A stretch of DNA of 64,000 nt from Acidimicrobiales bacterium (GCA_022452035.1 JAKURV010000006.1:1-64000), one strand, 5' to 3'; shown: positions 17,743 to 27,980, counted from the first letter of the stretch. A program made the numbers and translations. The notes: generated from the sequence alone by a model not told the origin.

Positions 17743-18654
17743 ATGGACGTGATCCGTACACCGGACGACCGGTTCGATGACATGCCCGACTTCAGCTTCG
17801 CACCCCACTACGCCGAGGTGGACGACGGCGACGGCGGGACACTCCGAATGCATTACCTCGACGAGGGACCACCGGACTCGCCACCCGTACTTCTGATCCA
17901 TGGCGAGCCGTCATGGTGCTTCCTGTACCGAAAGATGATCCCCGTGCTTGTAGAAGCGGGGCACAGGGTTGTGGCACCGGACCTGGTGGGTTTCGGACGC
18001 AGCGACAAACCGACCGAGCAGACGGACTACACGTACGCCCGGCATGTGGCTTGGACCTCGACCCTGATCTTCGACCACCTCGACCTGAGAGAAGCGACCT
18101 TCTTCGGTCAGGACTGGGGCGGCCTAATCGGCCTGCGGCTAGTCGCGGCACAGCCGGACCGGTTTGCACGCGTGGTAATCGGGAACACCGGCTTACCCAC
18201 CGGACACGGACCGGCTAGCGACGCCTTCCTTAAGTGGCAGCATTTCTCCCAGACCACCCCCGTCTTCCCTGTCGGAACACTGGTGAAACGGGCGTGCGTG
18301 AATCCCCTGACCGACGACGTGGTCGCCGCCTACGACGCCCCGTTCCCGGACGATTCGTTCAAGGCCGGAGCGCGGATATTTCCGGCGTTGGTGCCGACGA
18401 GTCCAGAGGACCCAGAGTCGTCAGCGAACCAGCAGGCCTGGCGGAGCCTCGAACTGTATGACCGCCCGTTTCTTTGCGCTTTCAGTGATTCGGATCCGGT
18501 AACCGCCGGGGGCGACGCCCCGTTCCTGGCAAAGGTGCCGGGCGCCCAAGGCCGCGAGCACCCCACAATGGTTGGGGGCGGCCACTTTCTCCAAGAAGAC
18601 CTCGGTCCCGAACTAGCAGCCAAGATCCGGGACTTCATCACCGATACAGCCTGA
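17743..18654 (+). CDS. Haloalkane dehalogenase (HLD-I type), second copy
   Basis: A 303-residue alpha/beta hydrolase with the HLD-I marks: LIHGEPSWCFLYRKM, nucleophile D124 followed by halide-binding W125 in FFGQDWGGLIG, and H281 in GGGHFLQED. It is more canonical than the copy at 13169: the cap-domain sequence and the run VVAPDLVGFGRSDKP match marine DhmA-type enzymes closely. GAGGAG lies eight bases before the ATG. It sits between a sulfatase and a DUF1330-like gene on the plus strand. The upstream 53 bases are locally AT-rich and could hold an internal promoter. Confidence 0.92.
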   Translation: MDVIRTPDDRFDDMPDFSFAPHYAEVDDGDGGTLRMHYLDEGPPDSPPVLLIHGEPSWCFLYRKMIPVLVEAGHRVVAPDLVGFGRSDKPTEQTDYTYARHVAWTSTLIFDHLDLREATFFGQDWGGLIGLRLVAAQPDRFARVVIGNTGLPTGHGPASDAFLKWQHFSQTTPVFPVGTLVKRACVNPLTDDVVAAYDAPFPDDSFKAGARIFPALVPTSPEDPESSANQQAWRSLELYDRPFLCAFSDSDPVTAGGDAPFLAKVPGAQGREHPTMVGGGHFLQEDLGPELAAKIRDFITDTA

Positions 18655-18730
18655 TCCAGAACCGAGACGGTGGGGCGGAAACCCTCGGGGAGAAGCAGAT
18701 GGAACGGAACCGAAAGAGAGACCAGTCGAG

Positions 18731-19606
18731 ATGAGCGGCGAACGGCTCGGATACGGCACCGTAGATACTGACTACGGAATGCGCCTCGCTACAACACCTC
18801 GTAGCGAAGACGGGCCGATCTGGATGGTCAACCTCATGGCCTACCGGAAGGTTGCCGACTACGGCGTCGGTAACGCTTCGGGAATAGATCCAGAGAACGG
18901 TGGCACGGTGTCCGGCCGGGAAGCCGACGACCGCTACGCCCCACTAGACGTCCTGGCCGACATCGGTGCTGACGTGGTGTTCATAGGCGACGTTGAGGAC
19001 CAACTCTTAGGCGACGAACCACGATGGGACCGGGTGGGCGTCGTCCGCTACCCGACCCGGCGGTCGTTTATCGAGATGCAGCAACGGGAGGACTTCCAGA
19101 AAAAGCATGTCCACAAAGAGGCCGGAATGGCCGAGACAATCGTGGCCGGGTGCCTCCCGCTAGAAATACCGCCATTGCTTGGCGACAGGGATCCAGTGGA
19201 CTGGGCAGACGTGCCCCACCCGCCGTCCGACGCAGACGGTTCGGTCATGGTGGTCCACGTGCTGCGCTTCAGCGATGGCGTTGGAACCCAATCGCCGACC
19301 GACATGGAGACCTATACCAACCATGCTGCCCAGGTCGCGGTCCCAAATGGTGTCCGCCTCGCGGGATGGTTCGCCGTCGAGGGCACGATCATCGGCGATG
19401 GACGGACCTGGGACCAGGTCCGTTTCAACGCCTTTCCGAGCCGGGCCGCGTTCCGGGCCGTGGTTATGGATCCCGACCGTCTGTCTGCCCAACGAGAACA
19501 TCGGGAGGCGGCCATCGCCGATACATACACACTCGTCGTACGACCAACGATTGATCGAATCGCCGAGTCGCTTCGAGACGAGGCAGTCACCCGCCCAGCT
19601 TCCTGA
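18731..19606 (+). CDS. Duplicated DUF1330-like (dimeric alpha/beta-barrel) protein
   Basis: A 291-residue protein that appears to contain two copies of a ferredoxin-like domain. The first half has WMVNLMAYRKVADYG, a strand VVFIGDV and WDRVGVVRYPTRRSFIEM; the second has VMVVHVLRFSD, a strand on LAGWFAVEGTIIGD and WDQVRFNAFPSRAAFRAV. WDxVxxxxxPxRxxF, repeated in both halves, is the DUF1330 signature. Such domains occur in small proteins of uncertain function related to NIPSNAP and antibiotic-biosynthesis monooxygenases. The duplication would make a pseudo-dimer in one chain. No enzymatic role can be assigned. Confidence 0.6.
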   Translation: MSGERLGYGTVDTDYGMRLATTPRSEDGPIWMVNLMAYRKVADYGVGNASGIDPENGGTVSGREADDRYAPLDVLADIGADVVFIGDVEDQLLGDEPRWDRVGVVRYPTRRSFIEMQQREDFQKKHVHKEAGMAETIVAGCLPLEIPPLLGDRDPVDWADVPHPPSDADGSVMVVHVLRFSDGVGTQSPTDMETYTNHAAQVAVPNGVRLAGWFAVEGTIIGDGRTWDQVRFNAFPSRAAFRAVVMDPDRLSAQREHREAAIADTYTLVVRPTIDRIAESLRDEAVTRPAS

Positions 19607-19620
19607 GAGGACCAACCTTC

Positions 19621-20415
19621 GTGTCTCAGAGCTTCCATCAGGTCGATGCCTTCACCGACCAGCCGTTTCAGGGGAACCCGGCAGCCGTGCTCGTGCTCGA
19701 CGAACCGGCAGATCCGGCCTGGATGCAGTCGGTAGCTCTGGAAATGAATCTGTCGGAGACGGCGTTTTGTCACCCGTCGTCCCGAGCCGGCGAGGAATGG
19801 GACCTTCGCTGGTTCACGCCGAAAGCCGAAGTAGACCTATGCGGCCACGCCACGCTGGCCACCGCCCACGTCCTGGTTGAGGAGCACGGAGTAGACGGTG
19901 AGATCGGTTTCCACACGAGGTCCGGCCGGCTGACGGCCACGTCCGTGGCCAGAGGGATACGCCTCGACTTCCCGGTGGACGCAGTCAACGTCCTATCGGT
20001 GTCAGCGAATATGTCTGAGGCCCTCGGCCTTCCAGTAGTTGACGCGGGAATGGGCGCTACCGACCTCGTTCTGGAGGTCGGCACAGCGGCCGACGTTCGC
20101 GGCTGTGACCCTGACCTGCGCCTGATAGCCGGCCTAGCGGACCGTGGGGTGGTGGTCACCGCCCAGTGCGACGACCGTGACGACATCGACATCGTCTCAC
20201 GGGTCTTCGCTCCGAACGTCGGGATCCCCGAAGACCCGGTGACCGGATCGGCCCACACCACACTGGCGGCCTGGTGGGCGCCCCGTCTCGGTCCGGAGCT
20301 TCGTGCCGAACAGGCGTCAGTCCGTGGTGGCGAACTGGACGTCCGTCTGGTTGGCGAACGCGTACACCTCACCGGCTGTGCCGTGACGGTGGCCCGTGGG
20401 ATGCTCCTCACATGA
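19621..20415 (+). CDS. PhzF family isomerase
   Basis: A 264-residue protein of the PhzF/diaminopimelate-epimerase-like fold. The family signature is present: VDAFTDQPFQGNPAAV at the N-terminus, the catalytic glutamate in NLSETAF near residue 47, and RWFTPKAEVDLCGHATLA. The second-half motif GIPEDPVTGSAHTTLA is also intact. PhzF itself isomerises dihydro-hydroxyanthranilate, but most members act on unknown metabolites. There is no other phenazine gene here, so phenazine synthesis is not implied. GTG start at 19621, 14 bases after the previous gene. Confidence 0.88.
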   Translation: MSQSFHQVDAFTDQPFQGNPAAVLVLDEPADPAWMQSVALEMNLSETAFCHPSSRAGEEWDLRWFTPKAEVDLCGHATLATAHVLVEEHGVDGEIGFHTRSGRLTATSVARGIRLDFPVDAVNVLSVSANMSEALGLPVVDAGMGATDLVLEVGTAADVRGCDPDLRLIAGLADRGVVVTAQCDDRDDIDIVSRVFAPNVGIPEDPVTGSAHTTLAAWWAPRLGPELRAEQASVRGGELDVRLVGERVHLTGCAVTVARGMLLT

Positions 20416-20560
20416 GGAAACGGACCCGTCCGACGGAAATGCCGGAGAGGGGAGTGGGCGACCGTCAGCGAGTCAATGCAATGACCGAGCGGAACGGTTT
20501 GCGGACTAGTCGACTTCTGTGTCGGCACGACTGAGGACGACAGAGCAAGGATCTGGACTG

Positions 20561-21019
20561 GTGGACGTCGACGAGATCTCGGTTGCCTACACGCCGGAGG
20601 GCTATTGGGAAAAGATGCCGGCTCCGATCCTCGCTGGATGTACAACCCCGCTGCACCCGGACGCTCCAGACCTACGAGGCACCTGGCATGCGGTACGAGC
20701 CGAGGTCGACGGCGTGCCGGCACCTCCCGATTCGCCATTCATCGAACACGTGGAACGCGTCGAACAGGCAGGGGACCGGGTGGTGGTCTGCAGCAGCGGG
20801 ATCGTGCACGACATGCGAGCTGACGGAACCCTCGAAAACGGCGTGCACGATGTAAATCCGAGGGGCATGAAGATCCACGTCGTGGCGACATTTGAAGATG
20901 GTCGTCTGGTGCTCCGTCCCGAAGGCCTTCCCATCGAGGTCATCCGATACCTAGAAGGCGATCAAATGGTCTGGCACTACGGACCGACGGTCACCGTGTG
21001 GATGGAGCGGGTCGGATGA
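20561..21019 (+). CDS. Hypothetical protein, possible lipocalin-like barrel
   Basis: A protein of about 152 residues that I do not recognise. The C-terminal two thirds alternate short hydrophobic strands and turns (RGTWHAVRAEVDGVP, GDRVVVCSSGIVHDM, KIHVVATFEDGRLVLRP, MVWHYGPTVTVWMERV), a layout typical of lipocalin or FABP-like beta-barrels opening with a GTW motif. The GTG at 20561 is preceded by AAGGA at about 10 bases; an in-frame upstream GTG at 20519 would add 14 residues. It is six bases upstream of the FMN-binding protein gene, suggesting joint expression. Confidence 0.55.
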   Translation: MDVDEISVAYTPEGYWEKMPAPILAGCTTPLHPDAPDLRGTWHAVRAEVDGVPAPPDSPFIEHVERVEQAGDRVVVCSSGIVHDMRADGTLENGVHDVNPRGMKIHVVATFEDGRLVLRPEGLPIEVIRYLEGDQMVWHYGPTVTVWMERVG

Positions 21020-21025
21020 GCGAAC

Positions 21026-21679
21026 GTGGGTGACCGGACGACCCTGAGGCGCAAGCCTGACCGGTCCATCGACGACCGCCAGGCCATCCATGCTCTGATC
21101 GACGAGGCCGTCTACTGCCATGTGGGCATCGTGGCCGGCGGCGCGACAGACGCCCACCCAGTGGTCATACCCATGCTGCACGCCCGGCAAGGCGAGCGGC
21201 TCCTACTTCACGGGTCACCAGCCAGCCGACTGCTGCGGACAGCGCGCGACGGTGTGGATCTCTGCGCAACCATCACCCTCTCCGACGCCCTGGTCCTAGC
21301 CCGGTCCGGCTTTCACCATTCGATGAACTACCGGTCAGTTGTGGTCCTCGGGCGAGCCACCGAGGTCATAGACCATGACGAAAAGGTAGAAGCCCTGGAC
21401 CGGTTCGTGGAACACGCCGTGCCGGGTCGAACGGCCCGGATCCGACCGGCCACCACCCAGGAGGTAAAGGGAACCCTCGTGCTCAGCGTTCCACTGGACG
21501 ACTGTTCCATGAAGGTACGGAGCGGGCCCCCGATCGACGATGAAACAGACATGGACTCCGACACTTGGGCCGGACTCATCCCGCTGTACCAGGGTGTAGG
21601 GATCGCCATCCCTGACGAGGCCACCGGGGACGCCACGGTTCCCGGACACGTGGCCTTCTGGTCCCGGGGAAGACGGTAG
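21026..21679 (+). CDS. Pyridoxamine 5'-phosphate oxidase-like FMN-binding protein
   Basis: A 217-residue split-beta-barrel flavoprotein of the PNPOx-like/NimA type. The pattern includes [34 protein letters not shown], the helix [17 protein letters not shown] and [15 protein letters not shown]. Such proteins bind FMN or F420 and reduce or sequester small molecules; true PNP oxidase is unlikely because the C-terminal substrate motif is missing. GTG start at 21026. The glpK gene begins four bases after its stop. Confidence 0.8.
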   Translation: MGDRTTLRRKPDRSIDDRQAIHALIDEAVYCHVGIVAGGATDAHPVVIPMLHARQGERLLLHGSPASRLLRTARDGVDLCATITLSDALVLARSGFHHSMNYRSVVVLGRATEVIDHDEKVEALDRFVEHAVPGRTARIRPATTQEVKGTLVLSVPLDDCSMKVRSGPPIDDETDMDSDTWAGLIPLYQGVGIAIPDEATGDATVPGHVAFWSRGRR

Positions 21680-21683
21680 ACCC

Positions 21684-23174
21684 ATGGCCCTCGTAGGGGC
21701 ATTGGACCAGGGCACCACTAGTACCCGTTTTTTGGTATTTGACGACAGCGGCGCAGTGGTGTCGGTCGCCCAGCGGTCACACCGACAGCACTTCCCTCAA
21801 CCGGGGTGGGTAGAGCACTGCGCTGAAGAGATCCGGGACAACGCGTGGGCTGTTGTAACCGAGGCGTTGACCGGAGCGGGTCTAGACCCCGGGGACCTCG
21901 CTGCCGTAGGGATCACCAACCAGCGTGAGACAGCCGTGCTGTGGGAACGATCTACCGGTCGTCCGGTCCACCACGCCGTCGTCTGGCAGGACACCCGGAC
22001 GGCCGAGTTGGTGGAAAACCTCGCAGGCGACGGGGGATCAGACCGCTTCCGGGAAGTCACCGGCCTTCCCCTCGCCACCTACTTCACCGGCCCGAAGGTG
22101 GCATGGCTCCTAGACCACGTCGACGGACTACGGAACCGGGCGGAGGCCGGAGACCTGTGCGCGGGAACCATCGATTCTTGGCTGACCTGGAACCTGACAG
22201 GCGGCCCCGACGGAGGCCGGCACGTTACCGACGTGACCAACGCGTCGCGGACGCTCCTCATGAACATCGCCCGGCTGGCGTGGGACCCGGCAATGTTGGA
22301 GACATTGGACATCCCCGCAGGGTTGCTTCCCGAAATCGTGCCCTCCGTCGGGCGGGTGGGGACAGGAACCGGTGCATTGGACGGCGTGCCCGTATCAGGA
22401 ATCCTTGGCGACCAACAGGCTGCCCTGTTCGGGCAGGGTTGCCATGGGGCCGGCGAGGCCAAGAACACCTACGGGACCGGGTGCTTCCTGCTCTTGCACA
22501 CCGGCCAGGAAATGGTGCCGTCCCGCCACGGCCTACTCACCACCGTGGCGTGCCAAAAGGCAGGAGAGGCGCCCACCTATGCACTAGAGGGATCGGTAGC
22601 AATGGCCGGAGCGACAGTGCAGTGGCTACGTGACGAGATCGGATTGATCGCCGACTCGGCTGATGTGGAGGCGTTGGCCCGGACAGTCGAAGACAACGGC
22701 GACGTCTACTTGGTCCCCGCCTTCTCCGGGCTCTTCGCCCCCCACTGGCGAGCAGACGCCAGGGGTGCCGTAGTGGGCATAACCCGTTACACCAACAGGG
22801 GGCACTTGGCCCGGGCGGCCCTGGAATCCACGGCCTTCCAGACTGCCGAGGTACTGGAGGCCATGCGGGCCGACAGCGGCGTAGAGCTATCCGAGTTGCG
22901 AGTCGACGGAGGCATGGTCGTCAATGACCTCCTCATGCAGTTCCAAGCGGACATCTTGGACGTGCCGGTGGTCCGACCGATGGTGGAGGAGACCACGGCG
23001 CTCGGAGCGGCCTACGCGGCGGGCCTAGCCGAAGACGTCTGGCCCGGGCCGGCTGACATCCGGGCGAACTGGAGGGAAGGGGGCCGCTGGACCCCGTCAA
23101 TGGCCGCCGATGATCGGGCCCGCCTGATCGCCCGCTGGAAGCAGGCCGTACAGCGGACCCTCGACTGGGTCTGA
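21684..23174 (+). CDS. glpK: Glycerol kinase (GlpK)
   Basis: A 496-residue FGGY-family sugar kinase that phosphorylates glycerol to sn-glycerol 3-phosphate. Diagnostic segments: [16 protein letters not shown] at the N-terminus, [44 protein letters not shown] and [14 protein letters not shown]. Length is normal. No GlpF facilitator is next to it; the matching dehydrogenase GlpD is 17 kb away at 40624. Glycerol or glycerol from lipid breakdown could enter here. ATG start at 21684. Confidence 0.96.
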   Translation: MALVGALDQGTTSTRFLVFDDSGAVVSVAQRSHRQHFPQPGWVEHCAEEIRDNAWAVVTEALTGAGLDPGDLAAVGITNQRETAVLWERSTGRPVHHAVVWQDTRTAELVENLAGDGGSDRFREVTGLPLATYFTGPKVAWLLDHVDGLRNRAEAGDLCAGTIDSWLTWNLTGGPDGGRHVTDVTNASRTLLMNIARLAWDPAMLETLDIPAGLLPEIVPSVGRVGTGTGALDGVPVSGILGDQQAALFGQGCHGAGEAKNTYGTGCFLLLHTGQEMVPSRHGLLTTVACQKAGEAPTYALEGSVAMAGATVQWLRDEIGLIADSADVEALARTVEDNGDVYLVPAFSGLFAPHWRADARGAVVGITRYTNRGHLARAALESTAFQTAEVLEAMRADSGVELSELRVDGGMVVNDLLMQFQADILDVPVVRPMVEETTALGAAYAAGLAEDVWPGPADIRANWREGGRWTPSMAADDRARLIARWKQAVQRTLDWV

Positions 23175-23297
23175 AATTCGCCGCTGCCCCCGATCTCAGC
23201 TGATCGACCGCTCCAGCCCTAACATCCGCGCCGTGTCCGCCAGTTTGAAACGGTCCGGCTCACTCCGGTCATCGGCGCTGAGGTTCGGGGCCTGGAC

Positions 23298-24278
23298 GTG
23301 ACCGGCGGGATTGACAAGGCCAACACCGACTACGAGCCATCAGTCCCGATCACACCCCCACCGATCTACGCCTGGCCACCGAGACCACTGGCCGCAGTCA
23401 GGTGGTTTGTTGGGCGCCTCCTGTACCCGTGGGTGGGGACCTACCTGATTCTCTCCCTCATAATCTGGAAGTGGCTACTGCCCCCCGAGGAGCAGATGGC
23501 CACCCTGCAGGCAAACTGGATTCTCCAAATCTGGGCACGCAACCTTGCCGTCCTTACCCTGGTGGTCGGCGGCCTTCATTGGACGCTGTACGCCCGTCGC
23601 CGCCAGGGTGACTCCTACAAATTCAACCGACGATGGCCGGTAAAGGGTCGCAAGTATCTGTTCGGCGACCAGGTGAAGGACAACGCCTTCTGGACTCTGA
23701 CCAGTGGCGGATTCTTTCTAACGGCCTACGAGGCACTCACCCACTGGGCCTACGCCAGCGGCCTAGTAGACCGACCAGACTGGGTCTCCAACCCGGCCTA
23801 CATATTCGTGATGGCCACTCTGGGCGTGGTCCTGTGGTCCACAATCCACTTCTGGGTCAACCACCGGCTTCTCCACTGGGAGCCGCTGTACCGGGCGGCC
23901 CACCACCTTCACCATCGCAACATCAACCCTGGACCGTGGAGCGGTATTTCCATGCACCCTGTGGAACACCTGATCTACTTCTCGCTCTTCCTGCTCTGGT
24001 GGGTAGTACCAGTCCATCCAGTGGTGATCCTGATGTGCGGTTTCTACCAAGGACCCGGTCCGGCGCCGTCTCACTCCGGCTTCGAGCGGGTGAAGATCAT
24101 CGGCCGGTGGGAAATCCCAGCCGGGGACTACTTCCACCAACTGCACCACCGGTACTTTGAGGTGAACTACGGCAACACGCAGGCGCCAATCGACAGGGCC
24201 GCCGGGACCTGGCACGACGGGACCCTCGAGGCGCATGAGCGTCTCAAAGGCCGCCGTCGGGCCGACCAGATCGCCTGA
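23298..24278 (+). CDS. Membrane fatty-acid hydroxylase / sterol desaturase family protein
   Basis: A 326-residue integral membrane di-iron oxygenase. Histidine clusters that bind the two irons are visible: HFWVNHRLLH (184-193), HHLHH (202-206), HPVEH (220-224) and HQLHH (280-284). Hydrophobic segments lie near 40-60, 80-97, 132-150, 165-185 and 225-250. The family hydroxylates or desaturates lipid tails and sterols at the membrane. GTG start at 23298. Between glycerol kinase and a sulfatase it may modify a lipid substrate, but this is inference only. Confidence 0.85.
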   Translation: MTGGIDKANTDYEPSVPITPPPIYAWPPRPLAAVRWFVGRLLYPWVGTYLILSLIIWKWLLPPEEQMATLQANWILQIWARNLAVLTLVVGGLHWTLYARRRQGDSYKFNRRWPVKGRKYLFGDQVKDNAFWTLTSGGFFLTAYEALTHWAYASGLVDRPDWVSNPAYIFVMATLGVVLWSTIHFWVNHRLLHWEPLYRAAHHLHHRNINPGPWSGISMHPVEHLIYFSLFLLWWVVPVHPVVILMCGFYQGPGPAPSHSGFERVKIIGRWEIPAGDYFHQLHHRYFEVNYGNTQAPIDRAAGTWHDGTLEAHERLKGRRRADQIA

Positions 24279-24328
24279 ACGCCGTCCCCGGTTGGGGCCG
24301 GGGCCGCAGCCTGCGCCACGCTGAAGGC

Positions 24329-26629
24329 ATGGATCACCCGACCACTGATGGCCCAATCATCGGACGCACCACCAGCGAGTCCACACCCTGGTGGCCCGAG
24401 CCGGTCCTGCCGGCCACCGGCACGCCCAACGTGATCGTCGTCCTGCTGGACGACACCGGTTTCGCCCACCTGGGTTGTTACGGAGGATCGGTCGACACCC
24501 CCAACTATGACCGCCTAGCCGCCCGGGGCCTTCGCTACACAAACTTTCACACCACGGCACTCTGCTCGCCGACTCGCGCCTGTCTCCTAACGGGTCGCAA
24601 CCACCACTCGGTGGGCATGCGGGCCCTGTCCAACTTCGATACTGGCTTCCCCAATATGCGCGGTCGGATCGCCCGATCGGCGGGCACGCTGGCTGAGATT
24701 CTCCGCGAGGACGGTTTCGCTACGTGGGCCATCGGCAAATGGCACCTCACCCCAATGCGAGAAGCCTCTGCTGTCGGCCCGTTCGGAGACTGGCCGCTCC
24801 AGCGGGGATTCGACCGGTACTACGGATTCATGCAGGGCGAGACCGACCAGTTCCACCCGGAGCTCTACGAGGACAACCGCCTAGTCGACGTCCCCCGAAC
24901 CCCCGCGGAGGGTTACCACGTCACAGAAGACCTGGTCGACCACGCAATCGACCTGGTCCGGACCCAACACACAATGGTTCCGGAACGTCCGTTTTTTTTG
25001 TACCTGGCCTTTGGCGCTACCCACGCCCCTCACCAGGCACCGGACACCTACCTCGAGAAGTGGCGGGGCCGCTTCGACGAGGGGTGGGACGTAGTCCGTC
25101 AACAGGTTTACGAACGGCAACTGGACATGGGAGTGGTCCCACCCGGGACGGAGCTCGCCCCCCGCAACCCAGGGGTGGAGGCATGGGAGGACCTCTCGGC
25201 AGACGAACGTAACGTGGCCTGCCGGCTCCAGGAGGCCTTCGCCGCCATGCTGGACCACACCGATGCTCAACTAGGGCGACTGCTGGACTCGCTGGACGAG
25301 TTGGGCATTGCCGACGACACCATGATTGTGGCCCTCAGCGACAACGGGGCGTCCCAAGAGGGTCGAGCACACGGGGTTCTGGACACGTTCCGGCACTTCA
25401 ACGGAATCGATCAACCCCTCGACGAGGCGATGGACCGGCTGGACGCCATCGGAACCCGGACGTCTAACACCAACTACCCGTGGGGGTGGGCCCAGGTGGG
25501 CAACACCCCCGGCAAGCGCTACAAGCAGAACACTCACGGAGGCGGCGTTCGCGACCCTCTGATCGTCTCGTGGCCCAACGGCATCGACCAGGAAGCCTCG
25601 GGGGGAATCCGTACCCAGTTTCACCATGTGATCGACATGGCTCCGACGATCCTCGAGCTGGTCGGTTCAACATTGCCCGACGAGATTGGAGGCGTGGCCC
25701 AGCAGCCAATCGAGGGGACCAGCCTGGCCTACACCTTCGACATAAAAGCCGAGGATGCCGGCGCCGTCCCCACACGGAAGAAGACCCAGTACTTCGAGAT
25801 GCAGGGACACCGGGCACTCTGGTACGACGGATGGAAGGCCGTGGCCTACCACCGATACGGCACCTCCTTAGACGACGACGTCTGGGAGCTATACCACCTC
25901 GACGAGGACTTCTCGGAGTGCCGCGACTTGGCCGATGCCCAACCCGAACGACTGGCTGGGATGGTGGACCGGTTCTGGGAGGAGGCTGAACGCTACGACG
26001 TGCTTCCCATCATGGATGACGCCGGAAACCTTGCCGGGACGGGAAGGCTGTTCGCCGGCCACTCCACACCCGGAACACCAAGAAACCGAGACAAATTCAC
26101 CTACCTCCCACCCACGCCGCGCGTTCCTCCGGACGCGGGCCCCGCCCTCGGCTCGCGGAACTGGACAATGCGCTTCGATGTGGAGCGGCCCGACGGCGAA
26201 GACGTCGGAGTTCTCCTTGCCGTCGGAACAGTGAACAATGGGCTAGTGGCCTACGTCGACCGGCAGGGACACCTCGTCTACGACCACAACGCGTACGGCA
26301 ACCACACGGTGCTTCGATCCCCGTCACCGGTTCCAACCGGCCGTTCCGTCCTAGAGGTCCACCAGGACCGCGTGCGACAAGGTCCCGGACGGGCTCGCCT
26401 GTTGGTCGATGGGACACTGGTCGGCGAGGAGAGCATCCCCGAGATACCCACCATGATCTCGCCCGTGGGGCTTGACGTGGGCCGAAACCCGACTGGGGTC
26501 AGCCCTGACTACGAGCCACCCTTCGCGTTCCGGGGCCGGATTCACCGCGTGGACATTGCTACCCGACGGGCCTTCCGGAAGGAAGATGAGGCGGCAATCG
26601 AGTTGGCGGCCGCCGAGCGGATGCAGTGA
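24329..26629 (+). CDS. Arylsulfatase-type sulfatase, long form (copy 2)
   Basis: A 766-residue formylglycine sulfatase parallel to the one at 15416 across its length. D41 and D42 in VVLLDDTGF, C79 in LCSPTRACLLTGR and GKWHLTP form the active site. Both copies share the segments GETDQFHPEL and NTNYPWGWAQVGNTP or its near equivalent, and the concanavalin-like C-terminal domain. No signal peptide is seen. The next gene starts seven bases after its stop, so it is cotranscribed with the M20 hydrolase and thioesterase genes. Copy 2 has an extra linker before the C-terminal module. The substrate is unknown. Confidence 0.93.
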   Translation: MDHPTTDGPIIGRTTSESTPWWPEPVLPATGTPNVIVVLLDDTGFAHLGCYGGSVDTPNYDRLAARGLRYTNFHTTALCSPTRACLLTGRNHHSVGMRALSNFDTGFPNMRGRIARSAGTLAEILREDGFATWAIGKWHLTPMREASAVGPFGDWPLQRGFDRYYGFMQGETDQFHPELYEDNRLVDVPRTPAEGYHVTEDLVDHAIDLVRTQHTMVPERPFFLYLAFGATHAPHQAPDTYLEKWRGRFDEGWDVVRQQVYERQLDMGVVPPGTELAPRNPGVEAWEDLSADERNVACRLQEAFAAMLDHTDAQLGRLLDSLDELGIADDTMIVALSDNGASQEGRAHGVLDTFRHFNGIDQPLDEAMDRLDAIGTRTSNTNYPWGWAQVGNTPGKRYKQNTHGGGVRDPLIVSWPNGIDQEASGGIRTQFHHVIDMAPTILELVGSTLPDEIGGVAQQPIEGTSLAYTFDIKAEDAGAVPTRKKTQYFEMQGHRALWYDGWKAVAYHRYGTSLDDDVWELYHLDEDFSECRDLADAQPERLAGMVDRFWEEAERYDVLPIMDDAGNLAGTGRLFAGHSTPGTPRNRDKFTYLPPTPRVPPDAGPALGSRNWTMRFDVERPDGEDVGVLLAVGTVNNGLVAYVDRQGHLVYDHNAYGNHTVLRSPSPVPTGRSVLEVHQDRVRQGPGRARLLVDGTLVGEESIPEIPTMISPVGLDVGRNPTGVSPDYEPPFAFRGRIHRVDIATRRAFRKEDEAAIELAAAERMQ

Positions 26630-26636
26630 GAACCTG

Positions 26637-27980
26637 ATGGCGACGGCGACCGAACGGACAGCGGAGACCGTTGAGCTTCTGCAGGCCCTGATCCGCAACG
26701 AATGTGTGAACGACGGCACCCCCGAGTCGGGCCAGGAGGTTCGCAACGCCGACCTGCTCGCCACCTACCTGGAGGGCACCGGCCTAGACCTTCAGTGCTA
26801 CGAACCCACCCCGGGCCGGACCTCGCTGGTGGCCCGCATCGAGGGGTCGGACCCTGCTGCCCCTTCCCTGTGCCTTATGGGCCACACCGACGTGGTTCCA
26901 GTGAACCCAGATGGTTGGAGCCGTGACCCGTTCGGCGGAGAGGTGGTAGACGGCGAGGTCTGGGGTCGGGGTGCCGTCGACATGTTGAACCTGACTGCCT
27001 CCCAGGCCGTGGCCTTTCGTAGCCTGGCTGACAGCGGCTTTCGACCCACCGGCGATCTGATTTTCTTCGCGGTGGCCGACGAAGAGTCAGGTAGCGCCCA
27101 CGGGGCCCGTTGGATGGCCGACCACGAGGCCGACGCCATCCGAGCTGACTACGTCCTCACCGAGAACGGTGGCCTCCACTCGGGTAGCGCTGAGGCTCCG
27201 GCCATCTCGGTCAACGTGGCCGAGAAGGGGGCGGCCTGGCGGCGCCTGACTGTTCGGGGAACTCCAGGCCATGGCTCGGCGCCCTACCGGACCGACAACG
27301 CGCTAGTGAAGGCGGCCGCCGTAGTGCAGCGCCTCGCCGACTACCGACCACCGGCCCGCTTCCATGAACTATGGAGGGGCCAGGTGGACGCCATGGCCCT
27401 GGACGAAGAACTCCGAGAGCAACTCCTTGACACGGACCGAATCGACGAGTTCCTGGCTGCCCTGCCCGACCCGGGAATGGCGGGACACTTGCACGCGTGT
27501 ACCCACACGACCTTCTCGCCCAACGTGGCTGACGGTCTGGGCAAGACCAACGTGATACCTGACCGGGTAACTATCGATGTGGATATCCGCACCATGCCCG
27601 GCGACCACACCGAGGAGGTCCGCGGCCACCTCCGCGAGGCACTCGGAGACTTAGCCGACCACGTTGAGTTAGAGGTCCTCCAAGACGACGCCGCCTCATC
27701 TAGCCGCATCGAAACTCCCCTGTGGGACGCTCTGGAGCGGGCCGTGGCACGGCCGTTCCCCACGGCCCGAATCAACCCCCAGTTCATTGTGGGATTCACG
27801 GACGCTCGGGTCTACCGGGAGATGGGGGCTGTGGCCTACGGGGCGGGCCTCCTCAGCCCTCGGATCAGTGGCGGGGAATTCGCCCAGAGATTCCACGGAA
27901 ACGACGAGCGGATCGACATCGAGTCGCTGGGTTTGACCACCGGGTTGTATCACGACGTCTGCATGGACCTACTTGGATGA
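26637..27980 (+). CDS. M20 family metallohydrolase
   Basis: A 447-residue di-zinc amidohydrolase or peptidase. Metal and catalytic residues: H83 and D85 in MGHTDVVPV, D115 in GRGAVDML, the pair E149-E150 in ADEESGS, a further ligand in TENGG, and a late histidine in RFHGNDERID. The family includes ArgE, DapE, carboxypeptidases and N-acyl-amino-acid hydrolases. The metal-site sequence GRGAVDM fits this group. The start is ATG at 26637; the longer open frame reaching 26472 lies inside the sulfatase gene. Its end overlaps the thioesterase start as ATGA. It may split an amide-linked conjugate released by the sulfatase. Confidence 0.88.
   Translation: MATATERTAETVELLQALIRNECVNDGTPESGQEVRNADLLATYLEGTGLDLQCYEPTPGRTSLVARIEGSDPAAPSLCLMGHTDVVPVNPDGWSRDPFGGEVVDGEVWGRGAVDMLNLTASQAVAFRSLADSGFRPTGDLIFFAVADEESGSAHGARWMADHEADAIRADYVLTENGGLHSGSAEAPAISVNVAEKGAAWRRLTVRGTPGHGSAPYRTDNALVKAAAVVQRLADYRPPARFHELWRGQVDAMALDEELREQLLDTDRIDEFLAALPDPGMAGHLHACTHTTFSPNVADGLGKTNVIPDRVTIDVDIRTMPGDHTEEVRGHLREALGDLADHVELEVLQDDAASSSRIETPLWDALERAVARPFPTARINPQFIVGFTDARVYREMGAVAYGAGLLSPRISGGEFAQRFHGNDERIDIESLGLTTGLYHDVCMDLLG

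Noticed and set aside
19621-20415. Phenazine biosynthesis on the basis of PhzF
   Set aside because: PhzF-family proteins are common outside phenazine makers and no other phz gene is present.
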